Assembly (NCBI RefSeq): GCF_025979885.1
Contig: NZ_CP110139.1
Span: forward strand, 682,001 to 746,000
From: Hymenobacter sp. YIM 151500-1
Lineage (GTDB): Bacteria; Bacteroidota; Bacteroidia; Cytophagales; Hymenobacteraceae
DNA length: 64,000 bases
Direction: 5' to 3'
This document shows positions 56,019 to 64,000 of this stretch, one piece after another (the first letter of the stretch is position 1; each line of letters begins with the position of its first letter). Position numbers and translations under genes: made by a program. A model generated the notes under the pieces. That model had not been told where the DNA came from. It saw only the letters and a program-made list of their open reading frames with translations, and searched no databases.

Positions 56019-56606
56019 AAATCCGTCCACCAGGGCCCGCGCCTCCGCCAGGCGCTCCTGCTTCGCGGCTTCGCGGCGGGCCGTGGCGGTGCGGGTCCAG
56101 TAGCGGTGGCTGCTCAGAAACTGCACCTGAATCTGGTTCCAGGCGTGTTCGTCGGTGATGAGCTGGCGGGCTTGCAACTCCCGAAACAGCGTGCGGCTGA
56201 TGGGCCAGAAGTCGGGGCGGCCCAGGTAGTCGAGGTCGGCGTCGCAGAGAAGCTGGGCCAGGAGCAGGGCGCCGGGGCTCTGCGGCATCTTGGTAGCCAG
56301 AATGAGCTGGCAGATTAGCTCGACCTGGACCGCAGCGTAGCCGAAGCCCGGCAGCACCTGGCGGGCCAGCGCGCAGCTGGCTTCCTCGTGGCCCTGGTAG
56401 GCGGTCAGGAACCCGGCATCGTGGTAGAGGGCGGCCGTGCGCAGCAGGGCCAGGTCGGTGGGGTCCGTGACGCCTTCGGCTTCGGCCAACGACTGAGCCT
56501 GCGCCGCCACATCCAGGGTGTGGTGCAGGCCGTGGTAGAAGAGCGTAGGGGAGAGGTGCTGGCGCAGCTGGTCCAGAATGTACAGTTCGGCGCGGGGGCA
56601 GTCCAT
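55968..56606 (-). CDS. HD-domain phosphohydrolase
   Basis: 212 residues. Metal-binding residues of an HD hydrolase are visible: His28/29 (YHGLHHTLDV), His62-Asp63 (ALYHDAGF), His73 (QGHEEAS) and Asp in LLCDADLDYLG. HD enzymes hydrolyse nucleotides or cyclic nucleotides; this compact type is not assigned. It is divergent from the cyclic-nucleotide-binding transporter gene with 240 bases between. The last 15 or so residues (GFPGLKPWATQGPVPPAD) are encoded by a family G repeat, so the native C-terminus was probably replaced by repeat insertion. Confidence 0.85.
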   Translation of the reverse strand: MDCPRAELYILDQLRQHLSPTLFYHGLHHTLDVAAQAQSLAEAEGVTDPTDLALLRTAALYHDAGFLTAYQGHEEASCALARQVLPGFGYAAVQVELICQLILATKMPQSPGALLLAQLLCDADLDYLGRPDFWPISRTLFRELQARQLITDEHAWNQIQVQFLSSHRYWTRTATARREAAKQERLAEARALVDGFPGLKPWATQGPVPPAD

Positions 56607-56846
56607 ACGGAGCGGGCAAAGACGACGGGTTAGGGTTGTAAGTAGCGGAAAAATCCGGTGCGGTGCCGGGCCGGCGCCTATCTTGCAGTAGTATTGCCGA
56701 GCCGGTTGGGTGGACGTGTAGAACGAGTTGGGGCTGAAGATTCAGACCAACCCGCACCCGTCTAAGCAGCCAAGCTGTAAGCCGAAGCCTCGTATAAGTT
56801 CCTCTTACCACCTGTTACCTGCTCATCACCTCATCACCTCCACAGA

Positions 56847-59555
56847 ATGACACTACGTACCCGCTGGCAGCAGCTGCTGGGCATCCGCCCCGACGAAGGC
56901 CGCACGGTAGGCTTGTTCTTTCTGCACAACTTCCTGCTGGGCATCGGCACCATCCTCGTGTACGTGTCGGCCAACGTGCTGCTGCTGGAGCACAACCCCG
57001 CCCGCAACCTGCCCCTGGCCTACGGCGCCGCCGCGCTGGCCCTGCTGGTGGCGGGCCGCCTCTACGCGCACTACGAGCACCGCCTCCCGCTGCCGCGCCT
57101 GGCGGTGCGGGGATTGCAGGCGGCCGTAGTGCTCACGGCCGTGGTGGGCGGTCTGGTGGTGGCGGGCCATTCGGTAGGGGCGGCCGTGGCCATCATGGCC
57201 GGCTACCGGGTTATCTACCTGCTCACCAACCTGGAGTTCTGGGGCGTGTCGGCGGTGGTGTTCGATGTGCGCCAGGGCAAGCGCCTGTTTAGCGTCATCA
57301 GTTCCGGCGACATGCCCGCCAAGGCCCTGGGCGCGGTTCTGGCCATCCTCATCCACCATCACACCGACGTGCTCTGGCTGCTGCTGACGGCGTTTGGAGC
57401 CTATCTGGGGGCGCTGTTTACCTTGCGCGCCACATTTCGCTCCCACGTGGTAGAGGCCCGGCCCGCCGGCCGGGGCCAGCGCCAGCAGGCCGTGGCGCCG
57501 GGCTTGCAGCGGTGGTTTGGCAGCAGCCGGCTGGTGCTCACGCTCTGCCTGAGCATGCTGGCCGTGGCGGCCGTCAGCGCCGGCATCGAGTACTCGTTTT
57601 TCGTCAACGTCAAGCACCGGTTTCACGACCAAGCCGAGGTGACGCGCTTCGTGGGCACGGTGCTGGCCCTGACCTACCTGCTGGCCCTGGTGTTCAAGCT
57701 CCTGCTCAGCGGGGCCGTGCTCGACCGGCTGGGCGTGCGGCGCACCCTGCTGGCCCTGCCGGTGCTCATGCTGGCCGGGCTGGCACTGTACGCGGTGCTG
57801 GGCCAGGGCGAGGCGGGCAGCCGGCTGCTATACTTCTGCGGCCTCTACCTGGGCCTGGAGGTGCTGCGCCGCGCCGTCTTCGACCCCGTGTTTCTGGTGC
57901 TGTTTCAGCCTTTGTCGCCGCCGGAGCGGTTGCAGGCCCACACCTTGGTGAAGGGCTTGTACGAGCCCCTGGGTTTGGGCCTGGCCGCCGTGCTGCTCTA
58001 CACCCTGCACAGCCGGCCCGCGCTCAGCCAGGAAGTTACGTTTGGCTGGATGCTGGCACTGATGGGCCTGGCCCTGCTGCTGCTCTACCGCACCTACGGC
58101 CACTACCTCGCCGAGCTGCAACACGCCCTGAGTCGCCGGTTCACGCCCGCCGCGGCCGAAGCCGCTTCGCCCGAAGCGCCGGCCGCGCCAGTCGTGGAGG
58201 AACCTGCTGCCCCGGCAGAAGCCCCCGACATTCCAGCCCTGATTCGGGCCCTAGCCGACAAAACCCAGCGGTCCGCCGCTACCGACCACCTGCTGCGCCT
58301 CGGCGAAGCGGCCCTGCCCCACCTAACCCAAGCCCTGAGCACCGCCACCGACGAGGCCATCATCCGGCGGGTGGCGCTGCTCTGCGGGCACGTGGCCCAG
58401 CCGGCCAGCCGGCAGGCGCTGGTGGCCCTGGCCCGGCAGCCCCAGTTGGGGCGGCGCGAAGCGGCGCTACGGGCCCTGCGCAACTTTGCGCCGGAGCGGG
58501 CCGCCGCGCCGCTGTTTCAGGAGCTGGTGCAGGAAGAAATGCGCCGGGCCCAGCTGCTGCTGCATGGGCAACAGGCCACCGCTAGCCCGGACCTCCGCTC
58601 GGCCCTCGACTACGAACTGAGCCGCGTGCAGCAGCGCCTGTTTGGCCTGCTGCTCCAGCTGTACTCCCCGCCCGCCGTTCTGGATGCCCAGCGGGGCGTG
58701 ACCCACGCCGCCCGCGAACGGCAAGCCAATGCCCTCGAAATCCTCGACAACCTGATTCCGCGGGCTGTGTACCAGGGCTTGCAGGCTTTGCTGGAGGTAC
58801 GCCCCCTGGCCGACAAAGTGCGCACCTTCGACCGGCTGCTGGGCGGCCCCTTGACGCTCTCGGAGCCCATCGAAACAACCATTATCCGGAGCGGCGAGGC
58901 AGCCTTTTCCGACTGGACCATCAGCCTGGCCCTGCGCCATGCCGCCACGATGAAGGGCGTGCTGGGCCAGCTGGTACAGCTGCTGCAAAGCACCAGCCCC
59001 CTGGTGCGGGAGGGCGCGGCCCAGGCCCTGGCCCGCCTCGCCCACGATCATCCCGCCCGCTACCAGCACCTGCTTACCGCCCATCCTCACCTCGCCGACA
59101 CGCTTATGCACCACGCCGCCGCTGCCTCCCGCATTTCCGCCACCGAGCGAGTGGCCTTGCTCAAACACACCAGCCTGTTTGTCGAAACGCCCGAAAACGT
59201 GCTTAGCAGTATTGTGCCCATCATGAAGGAAGTAAGCTTCCCGGACGGCCAGCAGATTTTTGCTAAGGGCGACCTGGGCACTTCCCTGTTTGTGGTCTAC
59301 GAAGGCGAGGTCGGCATCTTCACTGGCCCCCAGCAGCTGGCCACCTTCGGCCCCGGCGACTTTTTCGGGGAGCTGGCCCTGCTCGACGCCGAGCCCCGCT
59401 CCGCCTCCGCCGTGGCCCACGGCCCCGTCATTGCCTTCCGCCTCGACCAGGATGATTTCTACGACGTGATGGAGGAGCGCAGCGAGGTGCTGCGCAACAT
59501 CCTGCGCATACTCTGCCAGCGCCTGCGCCGGCAAAATGAGAAGATGGTGTCGTAG
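56847..59555 (+). CDS. ADP/ATP carrier-like transporter fused to HEAT repeats and a cyclic-nucleotide-binding domain
   Basis: 902 residues in three parts. Residues about 1-430: roughly twelve transmembrane helices of the nucleotide transporter (NTT, Npt1/Npt2-type) MFS-like fold. After an Ala/Pro/Glu-rich linker, about 455-745 is helical with HEAT-like repeats (ALPHLTQALSTATDEAIIRR; GRREAALRALRNFAPERAAA). Residues about 765-890 form a cyclic-nucleotide-binding domain whose phosphate cassette FGELALLDAEPRSAS (840-854) is canonical, including Arg851. It probably senses cAMP at the membrane. Three neighbouring genes encode a two-component cascade ending in an adenylate cyclase. Confidence 0.88.
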   Translation: MTLRTRWQQLLGIRPDEGRTVGLFFLHNFLLGIGTILVYVSANVLLLEHNPARNLPLAYGAAALALLVAGRLYAHYEHRLPLPRLAVRGLQAAVVLTAVVGGLVVAGHSVGAAVAIMAGYRVIYLLTNLEFWGVSAVVFDVRQGKRLFSVISSGDMPAKALGAVLAILIHHHTDVLWLLLTAFGAYLGALFTLRATFRSHVVEARPAGRGQRQQAVAPGLQRWFGSSRLVLTLCLSMLAVAAVSAGIEYSFFVNVKHRFHDQAEVTRFVGTVLALTYLLALVFKLLLSGAVLDRLGVRRTLLALPVLMLAGLALYAVLGQGEAGSRLLYFCGLYLGLEVLRRAVFDPVFLVLFQPLSPPERLQAHTLVKGLYEPLGLGLAAVLLYTLHSRPALSQEVTFGWMLALMGLALLLLYRTYGHYLAELQHALSRRFTPAAAEAASPEAPAAPVVEEPAAPAEAPDIPALIRALADKTQRSAATDHLLRLGEAALPHLTQALSTATDEAIIRRVALLCGHVAQPASRQALVALARQPQLGRREAALRALRNFAPERAAAPLFQELVQEEMRRAQLLLHGQQATASPDLRSALDYELSRVQQRLFGLLLQLYSPPAVLDAQRGVTHAARERQANALEILDNLIPRAVYQGLQALLEVRPLADKVRTFDRLLGGPLTLSEPIETTIIRSGEAAFSDWTISLALRHAATMKGVLGQLVQLLQSTSPLVREGAAQALARLAHDHPARYQHLLTAHPHLADTLMHHAAAASRISATERVALLKHTSLFVETPENVLSSIVPIMKEVSFPDGQQIFAKGDLGTSLFVVYEGEVGIFTGPQQLATFGPGDFFGELALLDAEPRSASAVAHGPVIAFRLDQDDFYDVMEERSEVLRNILRILCQRLRRQNEKMVS

Positions 59556-59569
59556 GCTGTAGCGAAGCG

Positions 59570-59937
59570 GCGAAGCTGGCGGCAGACTTCTCGCCTATGG
59601 CGAGGCGTCTGCCCGCCGGTGGATGGGGCAAGTCTCCCGACTTGCGGCCGCGCAGCGGCCATGCGGCACCGCGCCGTATAGACCAGTGGGGAAGAAAAAT
59701 GTAACGCGAAGTTTTACTTCGCGACACGTCAGAACGATACAGCGCAGGATGTCCGCCTAATAGGACCGTACAACAATGCGCGAAGCGCAAGCTTGGCTCC
59801 GCCTTCCTACGGTTCGCGCTACAGCTAGACGGCGCGGTGCCGCCTGGCCGCTGGCGCGGCCGCAAGTCGGGAGACTTGCCCCATGCCCCGGCGGGCAGAC
59901 GCCTCGCCATAGGCGAGAAGGGCGAAGCTGGCGGCAG
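59570..59937. repeat. MITE-like compound element, family E copy 2
   Basis: Terminal inverted arms of about 106 bases (59571-59680 and 59831-59936; CGTCTGCCCGCCGG, GGGGCAAGTCTCCCG, GGCACCGCGCCGT) around about 150 bases that include a family A unit (59701-59724). A 16-base direct repeat GCGAAGCTGGCGGCAG lies at both ends (59570-59585 and 59922-59937), like a long target duplication. It separates the convergent transporter and cyclase genes. Confidence 0.88.
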
Positions 59938-59952
59938 TTCTTTGGCGTCACC

Positions 59953-60999
59953 TCACGCTACTACCTCATAGAGCATCACGGGCTGCGCCTTGTTTTTTAG
60001 CGTTACCTCTTTGATGGGGCGGCACTGAAACGACTCCTTCACCTCCTGATAGGTGGATTCGGTGATGATGATTTGGCCGGGTTGGGCGGCGGCTTGCAGG
60101 CGCTGGCTCACGTTTACAGTGTCGCCGATGACGGTGTAATCCAGGCGCTTGAGGGAGGCCGAGCCAATGTTGCCCGACACCATCTCGCCGGTGTTGACGC
60201 CGATGCTGACCTGGGGGCGGTAGGCGGTGCCGTCGGGTAGGGTGTCTTCGTTGGCCTGCACCACGGCGCGCACGGCCAGGGCGGCGTCAATGGCCCGGTC
60301 GAGATGGTACTCGTCGCGGAAAACGGCCATTACGGCGTCGCCCATGAACTTGTCGATGTAGCCGCCCTGGGCAATAATCTCCTGCACCATCTGGTCGAAG
60401 TAGGTGTTGAGCATGGCCACCACGTTGGCCGGCGGCAGCACCTCCGACAAGGACGTGAAGCCGCAGATGTCGATGAAAACCACCGTGGCCTGCACGGTTT
60501 CGCTGGCCAGTAGGCGGTTCTCGAAGCCGGGGCGGCCCATGAAGTTGAGCACGGTTTCGTCGACGTACATCTTCAGGATGTTGTTTTCCTGAATGGCGCG
60601 CAGGGTTTCGCGCAGCTGCCGCACCTGCTGGGCGGTTTTTTCCATGGTCACTTCCAGGTCCTGAAAGTCCACGGGCTTGCACACGAAGTCAAAGGCCCCG
60701 CGGTTCATGGCCGTGCGAATGTTTTCCATGTCGCCGTAGGCCGATACCATCACGGTTTTCACCACCGGACTCACCTCCGGCAGCTTGCTGAGCAGCGTCA
60801 GCCCGTCCATCACCGGCATGTTAATGTCGGAAAGGATGATGTCGAGGTCGGGGTGCTGGCGCAGGGTGTGCAGGGCTTCTTCGCCGTTGCTGGCAAACAC
60901 AAATTCGTAGACCTGCTCCCGGATTTTGCGCCGGAACTTCTGCTTGATGAGCAGCTCCAGGTCGGCCTCGTCATCTACTACCAGAATCTTAGTTTTCAT
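59953..60999 (-). CDS. Response regulator fused to class III adenylate cyclase
   Basis: 348 residues from the ATG at 60999. Receiver domain 1-125 with phosphoacceptor Asp58 and Lys108. A coiled helix (about 115-145) joins it to a class III cyclase domain (about 165-345). Catalytic residues are complete: metal Asp177 (FIDICGF) and Asp221 (FMGDAVM), adenine-specifying Lys217 and Asp287, transition-state Asn296 and Arg300. The Lys/Asp pair predicts ATP as substrate, giving cAMP. Its start overlaps the stop of the preceding receiver gene by 11 bases. Confidence 0.93.
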   Translation of the reverse strand: MKTKILVVDDEADLELLIKQKFRRKIREQVYEFVFASNGEEALHTLRQHPDLDIILSDINMPVMDGLTLLSKLPEVSPVVKTVMVSAYGDMENIRTAMNRGAFDFVCKPVDFQDLEVTMEKTAQQVRQLRETLRAIQENNILKMYVDETVLNFMGRPGFENRLLASETVQATVVFIDICGFTSLSEVLPPANVVAMLNTYFDQMVQEIIAQGGYIDKFMGDAVMAVFRDEYHLDRAIDAALAVRAVVQANEDTLPDGTAYRPQVSIGVNTGEMVSGNIGSASLKRLDYTVIGDTVNVSQRLQAAAQPGQIIITESTYQEVKESFQCRPIKEVTLKNKAQPVMLYEVVA

Positions 61000-61384
61000 G
61001 ATCGGCCAGCAAGAGGAGTTTGTCTTTGAGGGCGGCAAAATCTACGGGCTTGGTCAGGAAGTCGTTGGCCCCGAGCTGCAAGGCCTGCTGCCGGCTCTGC
61101 TCGTCGCCATAGGCCGTGAGCATCATTACCTGGGGCGGCGCTGGCGGCGGGGCCGCGTACTCCCGCTTGATCTGGCGCAGCAGCTCCAGTCCGCTCATGC
61201 CCGGCATGTTGATGTCCGACAAAATCAACACCACCTCCGAAGCGTGCCCGTGCAGGTAGTCCAGCGCCTCCTCCCCCGAATACGCAAAGGAAAAAGAAAA
61301 CCGCCCACTACGAATTTCCCGCCGGAACCGCTGCTCAAACAGTGCCCGCACATCCTGCTCATCGTCAACAACCAGTATTTTCAT
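60989..61384 (-). CDS. Single-domain response regulator
   Basis: 131 residues, receiver only (CheY-like): acidic pair DDE at 7-9, phosphoacceptor Asp57, Thr90, Lys112. No output domain, so it probably relays or competes for phosphate from the kinase encoded upstream. Translationally coupled to the receiver-cyclase gene, with which it shares the N-terminal sequence KILVVDDE and overall similarity, suggesting duplication. Confidence 0.92.
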   Translation of the reverse strand: MKILVVDDEQDVRALFEQRFRREIRSGRFSFSFAYSGEEALDYLHGHASEVVLILSDINMPGMSGLELLRQIKREYAAPPPAPPQVMMLTAYGDEQSRQQALQLGANDFLTKPVDFAALKDKLLLLADHEN

Positions 61385-61421
61385 AGGGACTTAGGGGCTT
61401 AGGGTCTTGGGGGCTTAGTAA

Positions 61422-61622
61422 ATGAGTAAATGAGTGAATGAGTGAATGAGCGAATGAAGGAAGGGAGAAGACCGTCCTGCTGAGCGGAGGCGCAGCCGCA
61501 GTCGAAGCATCTCTCCCTCTGGCTAATCTCAATCGTGCGGACGAAGCGGTAGAGATACTTCGGCTCCGCTCAGCATGACGCTCTTTACTCATTCGCTCAT
61601 ACACTCATTTACTCATTCACTC
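61422..61622. repeat. Family B repeat with flanking GAGTGAAT microsatellites
   Basis: 61470-61580 is a family B inverted repeat (GACCGTCCTGCT... with GAAGCATCTCTCCC and GTAGAGATACTTCGGC). It is flanked by GAGTGAATGAGTGAATGAGC at 61436-61455 and the complementary TCATTCGCTCATACACTCAT at 61589-61608. The right tract contains the histidine kinase stop codon. Confidence 0.8.
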
Positions 61623-63006
61623 CCCCCGGCAGCGTCACGATAAACTCGGTGCCGGCTCCCTCCTCGGTTTCGACGGTGAGCGTGCCGCCGTGGCCTTTGG
61701 TGACGATGTCGTAGCTGAGGGAGAGGCCCAGGCCGGTGCCTTCGCCGGTGGGTTTGGTGGTGAAAAAGGGTTGAAAGATTTTCTGGCGCACGGCCTCCGG
61801 AATGCCGGTGCCGTTGTCGTGCACCCGCACCTGCGCCTCGCCGGTGGGCAGGCGGCGGGTGCACACGCGCACGGTGGGCACGAAGCCGGCCGGGGCCTGT
61901 TCCTGCCGCTTCTGCACGGCATAGAAGGCGTTGGTAAACAGGTTGAGCAGCACCCGGCCCAGGTCCTGGCCCACGGCCTCTACCTGACCCACGGCGGGGT
62001 CGAAGTCGGTGGCAAGGGTGGCGTTGAAGCTCTTGTTTTTGGCCCGCAGGCCGTGGTAAGCCAGGCGCAGATACTCGTCGGCCAGGATGTTGAGGTCGAC
62101 GGGCTGCCGCTCGCCAGTGCTGGCGCGGGAGTGCTCCAGCATGCCCCGCACGATGCTGGCGGCCCGCTGCCCGTGGTGAGTGATTTTCTGGAGATTCTGG
62201 CGCAGGTCCTGGAGCAGCTCGGCAGCCAGCTCCGGGTCGGGGGCCGCGTTCTGCTGCTCTTCTTCCAGCTCCTGCACCAGCTCGGTGCTCACGTCGGCGA
62301 AGTTGGTGACGAAGTTCAGCGGGTTCTGAATTTCGTGGGCAATGCCGGCCGTCAGCTCGCCCAGCGAAGCCATCTTTTCGGCCTGAATCAGCTGGGCCTG
62401 CGTGGCTTTTAGCTCCGTAAGAGCCTGGCGCAGCTCCTCGGTTTGCTGGGTAAGTGTAGCCGTGCGCTCGGCTACCAGGCGCTCCAGCTCGGCATTCTGC
62501 GCCTCGATGAGCTGGCGGGCTTTTTCCTCCTCTTCCCGCTGCTGGCGCTCCTGCTCCAGGTGCTTTTTCTGGCTGCGGGCAATGAAGATGAAGGTAATCA
62601 GCCAGATAATGGCAAAGCCCTGAGCCGTATCGAAGCCATCATCGTAGGCTTTCAGGATGTCGCGCCCCACCAGGGCGAGTGCCAGCTCCACCACCGAGTA
62701 CAGCACCAGCGGGGCCAGGGCCAGTAGCAGGGTGCGAGCGGGGCGGTAGTCGCGGGCACGCACCAGCACGGCCACCATCACGGCGTATACCAGCAGGAAG
62801 TACAACTCGTCGAGTTGGTCGGTTTTCCACCGAAACACCTGGCTCAGCACAAACAGCGCCACGCCCGGTATCCAGATGCTGCCCAAGGCCTGGCTGAGGC
62901 GCGGTATCCGGGCGGGCAGGTCCAAAAACTGCCGCAGCCACCGCACAATCAGCAGGGCCAGCAGCACGCTAAACAAAAAGGTTCCGTTGACGGCTACAGG
63001 CTCCAT
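61609..63006 (-). CDS. Membrane sensor histidine kinase
   Basis: 465 residues. About five transmembrane segments in the first 145 residues form a membrane-embedded sensor. A long coiled coil follows (about 145-210, [16 protein letters not shown]), then the dimerisation helix with phosphoacceptor His224 ([12 protein letters not shown]), and the ATPase domain with [17 protein letters not shown], and [14 protein letters not shown]. Type HPK4-like. It should phosphorylate the two receivers encoded downstream. Last residues VNE are from a microsatellite. Confidence 0.93.
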   Translation of the reverse strand: MEPVAVNGTFLFSVLLALLIVRWLRQFLDLPARIPRLSQALGSIWIPGVALFVLSQVFRWKTDQLDELYFLLVYAVMVAVLVRARDYRPARTLLLALAPLVLYSVVELALALVGRDILKAYDDGFDTAQGFAIIWLITFIFIARSQKKHLEQERQQREEEEKARQLIEAQNAELERLVAERTATLTQQTEELRQALTELKATQAQLIQAEKMASLGELTAGIAHEIQNPLNFVTNFADVSTELVQELEEEQQNAAPDPELAAELLQDLRQNLQKITHHGQRAASIVRGMLEHSRASTGERQPVDLNILADEYLRLAYHGLRAKNKSFNATLATDFDPAVGQVEAVGQDLGRVLLNLFTNAFYAVQKRQEQAPAGFVPTVRVCTRRLPTGEAQVRVHDNGTGIPEAVRQKIFQPFFTTKPTGEGTGLGLSLSYDIVTKGHGGTLTVETEEGAGTEFIVTLPGGVNE

Positions 63007-63036
63007 GAGGCAGGCAATAGGGGAGGAAATGAAAGA

Positions 63037-63315
63037 TTAGCGGCCAGCGTTGGTCTTTTTGTCGAGCCAGCGGGGCAGGGGCATGGTAATCACCACCACC
63101 GGGTTGCTGGTGCGCGGGGTGTTGGGTTGCTGCGGGCGGCTTTTTTCGGAGCTTTTGAGAAGGCCCATAAACTCACCCACGGCGCCCACGGCCGTGGGCA
63201 GGGTCAGGCGCACCGTCAGCTGCCGGGATGCGCGGCCGGGCGGGGCGGAGGTGGACTGGGCCTGTCCGCGGGCGGCTGTCAGCAGAAGGGTACTAACGAA
63301 TAGCAGGTACTTCAC
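63037..63315 (-). CDS. Small secreted protein of unknown function
   Basis: 92 residues from a GTG start giving a signal peptide (MKYLLFVSTLLLTAARGQAQ). The mature part is Pro/Ser/Lys-rich with one beta-prone stretch (QLTVRLTLPTAVGAVGEFMG) and no known domain. It lies 30 bases upstream of the histidine kinase gene on the same strand, so it could be a co-expressed extracytoplasmic partner of the sensor. Confidence 0.6.
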   Translation of the reverse strand: MKYLLFVSTLLLTAARGQAQSTSAPPGRASRQLTVRLTLPTAVGAVGEFMGLLKSSEKSRPQQPNTPRTSNPVVVITMPLPRWLDKKTNAGR

Positions 63316-63474
63316 TCGGAGCGTTTAGAAAGGAATAGGAGCCTAAAGATGCAGGTATAAATGCATTTTACTATAGCAGGAGTACCAGAAGCAGGTAGGC
63401 AGTTAGCTTCAGGCCCACCCAAACGTGCCAGCGCCGGTGGGTGCTGCGCGTTGGCACGTCCGGGCTCATTCCGC

Positions 63475-63482
63475 TACCTTGC
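63475..63482 (+). promoter_or_regulatory. -7-like box TACCTTGC
   Basis: Ends four bases before the SUI1-like ATG, so the transcript would be leaderless. Confidence 0.45.
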
Positions 63483-63486
63483 CTGC

Positions 63487-63831
63487 ATGAAAGCCGACAA
63501 GAAACGCCGGGAGGGTGTGGTGTACTCCACCAACCCCGATTTCGACTACCAGACCAACCAGCCGGAAGAAGCCGCCACGCTGCCCCCGCAGCAGCAAAAC
63601 CTGCGCGTGCAGCTCGACAAAAAAGCCCGCGGCGGCAAGCAGGTCACGCTCGTTACGGGCTTCGTGGGCCAGGATGCCGACTTGCAGGAGCTGGGCAAGC
63701 TGCTGAAAACCAAGTGCGCCGTGGGCGGCAACGCCAAAGACGGCGAAATCATCATCCAGGGCGACTTCCGCGACAAGGTGCTGGCCGTGCTGCTGGAAAA
63801 AGCCTACAAAGCCAAAAAAGCCGGCGGCTAG
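63487..63831 (+). CDS. SUI1/eIF1-like translation factor (YciH type)
   Basis: 114 residues from the ATG at 63487. The C-terminal two thirds (LRVQLDKKARGGKQVTLVTG; LKTKCAVGGNAKDGEIIIQG) is the SUI1 fold with the conserved basic loop and KTKCAVGG motif. Bacterial YciH proteins influence start-codon selection. The open frame continues upstream, but that part is not similar to the family. Confidence 0.93.
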   Translation: MKADKKRREGVVYSTNPDFDYQTNQPEEAATLPPQQQNLRVQLDKKARGGKQVTLVTGFVGQDADLQELGKLLKTKCAVGGNAKDGEIIIQGDFRDKVLAVLLEKAYKAKKAGG

Positions 63832-63890
63832 CTACCCAGCATGAGAGCGGTAGGTAGTCCGTATCACAGACCACAATCTTTTTTTTGGAT

Positions 63891-63948
63891 AAAAAACGGA
63901 GCAGTCCCGGCTTTCTCGCACGTGAGAAGGCCGGGACCACTCCGTTTT
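63891..63948. terminator. Bidirectional terminator
   Basis: Stem ACGGAGCAGTCCCGGCTTTC/GAAGGCCGGGACCACTCCGT flanked by A and T tracts, between the SUI1-like gene and a gene entering from the right edge. Confidence 0.88.
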
Positions 63949-63951
63949 GGG

Positions 63952-64000
63952 CTACTCTTCGTGTAATGCAGGTATAAGCTTCTTGGCTTCGTCTTGCTTC
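63952..64000 (-). CDS. 3' end of a gene entering from the right edge (partial)
   Basis: Minus-strand frame open to the window edge, ending KQDEAKKLIPALHEE and a TAG at 63952-63954, four bases before the terminator. Plausible C-terminus of a neighbouring protein; too short to identify. Confidence 0.45.
   Translation of the reverse strand, partial: KQDEAKKLIPALHEE

Overview
The window looks like chromosomal DNA of a GC-rich Bacteroidota (Cytophagales), most like Hymenobacter. This is inferred from TonB-dependent receptors, the absence of obvious Shine-Dalgarno sequences, many Bacteroidota-type -7 promoter boxes (TAnnTTTG or TACCTTYG), two tRNA-Glu genes with TTG-N19-TATCTTTG promoters, and a very high density of intergenic palindromic repeats. 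No rRNA, CRISPR array, prophage or complete insertion sequence is visible. About 47 protein genes are supported, plus one pseudogene and two gene ends cut by the window edges.

Layout. 0.2-7.5 kb: a ModE-like regulator, a TonB receptor and a three-gene molybdenum hydroxylase operon (2Fe-2S, FAD/4Fe-4S and molybdopterin subunits), plausibly a molybdenum acquisition and use cluster. 7.5-13.5 kb: a DUF433/DUF5615 pair, a LigB-type dioxygenase, a lipoprotein hydrolase, an unknown protein and a GH63/MGH1-like glucosidase. 13.8-22.8 kb: ankyrin protein, SBF-like transporter, iron uptake pair (PepSY membrane protein plus siderophore receptor), luciferase-like oxidoreductase, CatB-like acetyltransferase. 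22.9-28.7 kb: TSUP transporter, secreted protein, SDR, then a tight four-gene run (Lgt-like membrane enzyme, AT-rich secreted protein, Tes/MJ0619-like radical SAM enzyme, small membrane protein). 28.7-41.2 kb: a decayed lipoprotein gene, Fpg-like glycosylase, PhzF, metallopeptidase, ABC exporter, MFS transporter, a large envelope protein of unknown function, AraC regulator and epimerase. 41.2-53.5 kb: tRNA-Glu, trehalose genes (GH15 and fused OtsA-OtsB), desaturase, hydrolase with AraC regulator, small lipoprotein, DUF4260, Crp/Fnr regulator, second tRNA-Glu. 53.7-64 kb: GAPDH, lipid kinase, HD hydrolase, and a signalling neighbourhood: a nucleotide transporter fused to HEAT repeats and a cyclic-nucleotide-binding domain, facing a histidine kinase, a receiver protein and a receiver-adenylate cyclase; then an eIF1/SUI1-like factor.

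The two most interesting systems are (i) the possible self-contained cAMP circuit at 56-63 kb, where a two-component cascade ends in a cyclase and the adjacent transporter carries an apparently intact cAMP pocket, and (ii) the Lgt-like plus Tes-like radical SAM operon at 25.8-28.7 kb, preceded by a near-perfect 56-bp palindrome and likely to modify membrane lipids or lipoproteins. A third theme is the repeats: at least eight families of palindromes, some nested in MITE-like compound elements, lie preferentially at gene 3' ends, and in six genes the last codons or the stop codon lie inside a repeat.
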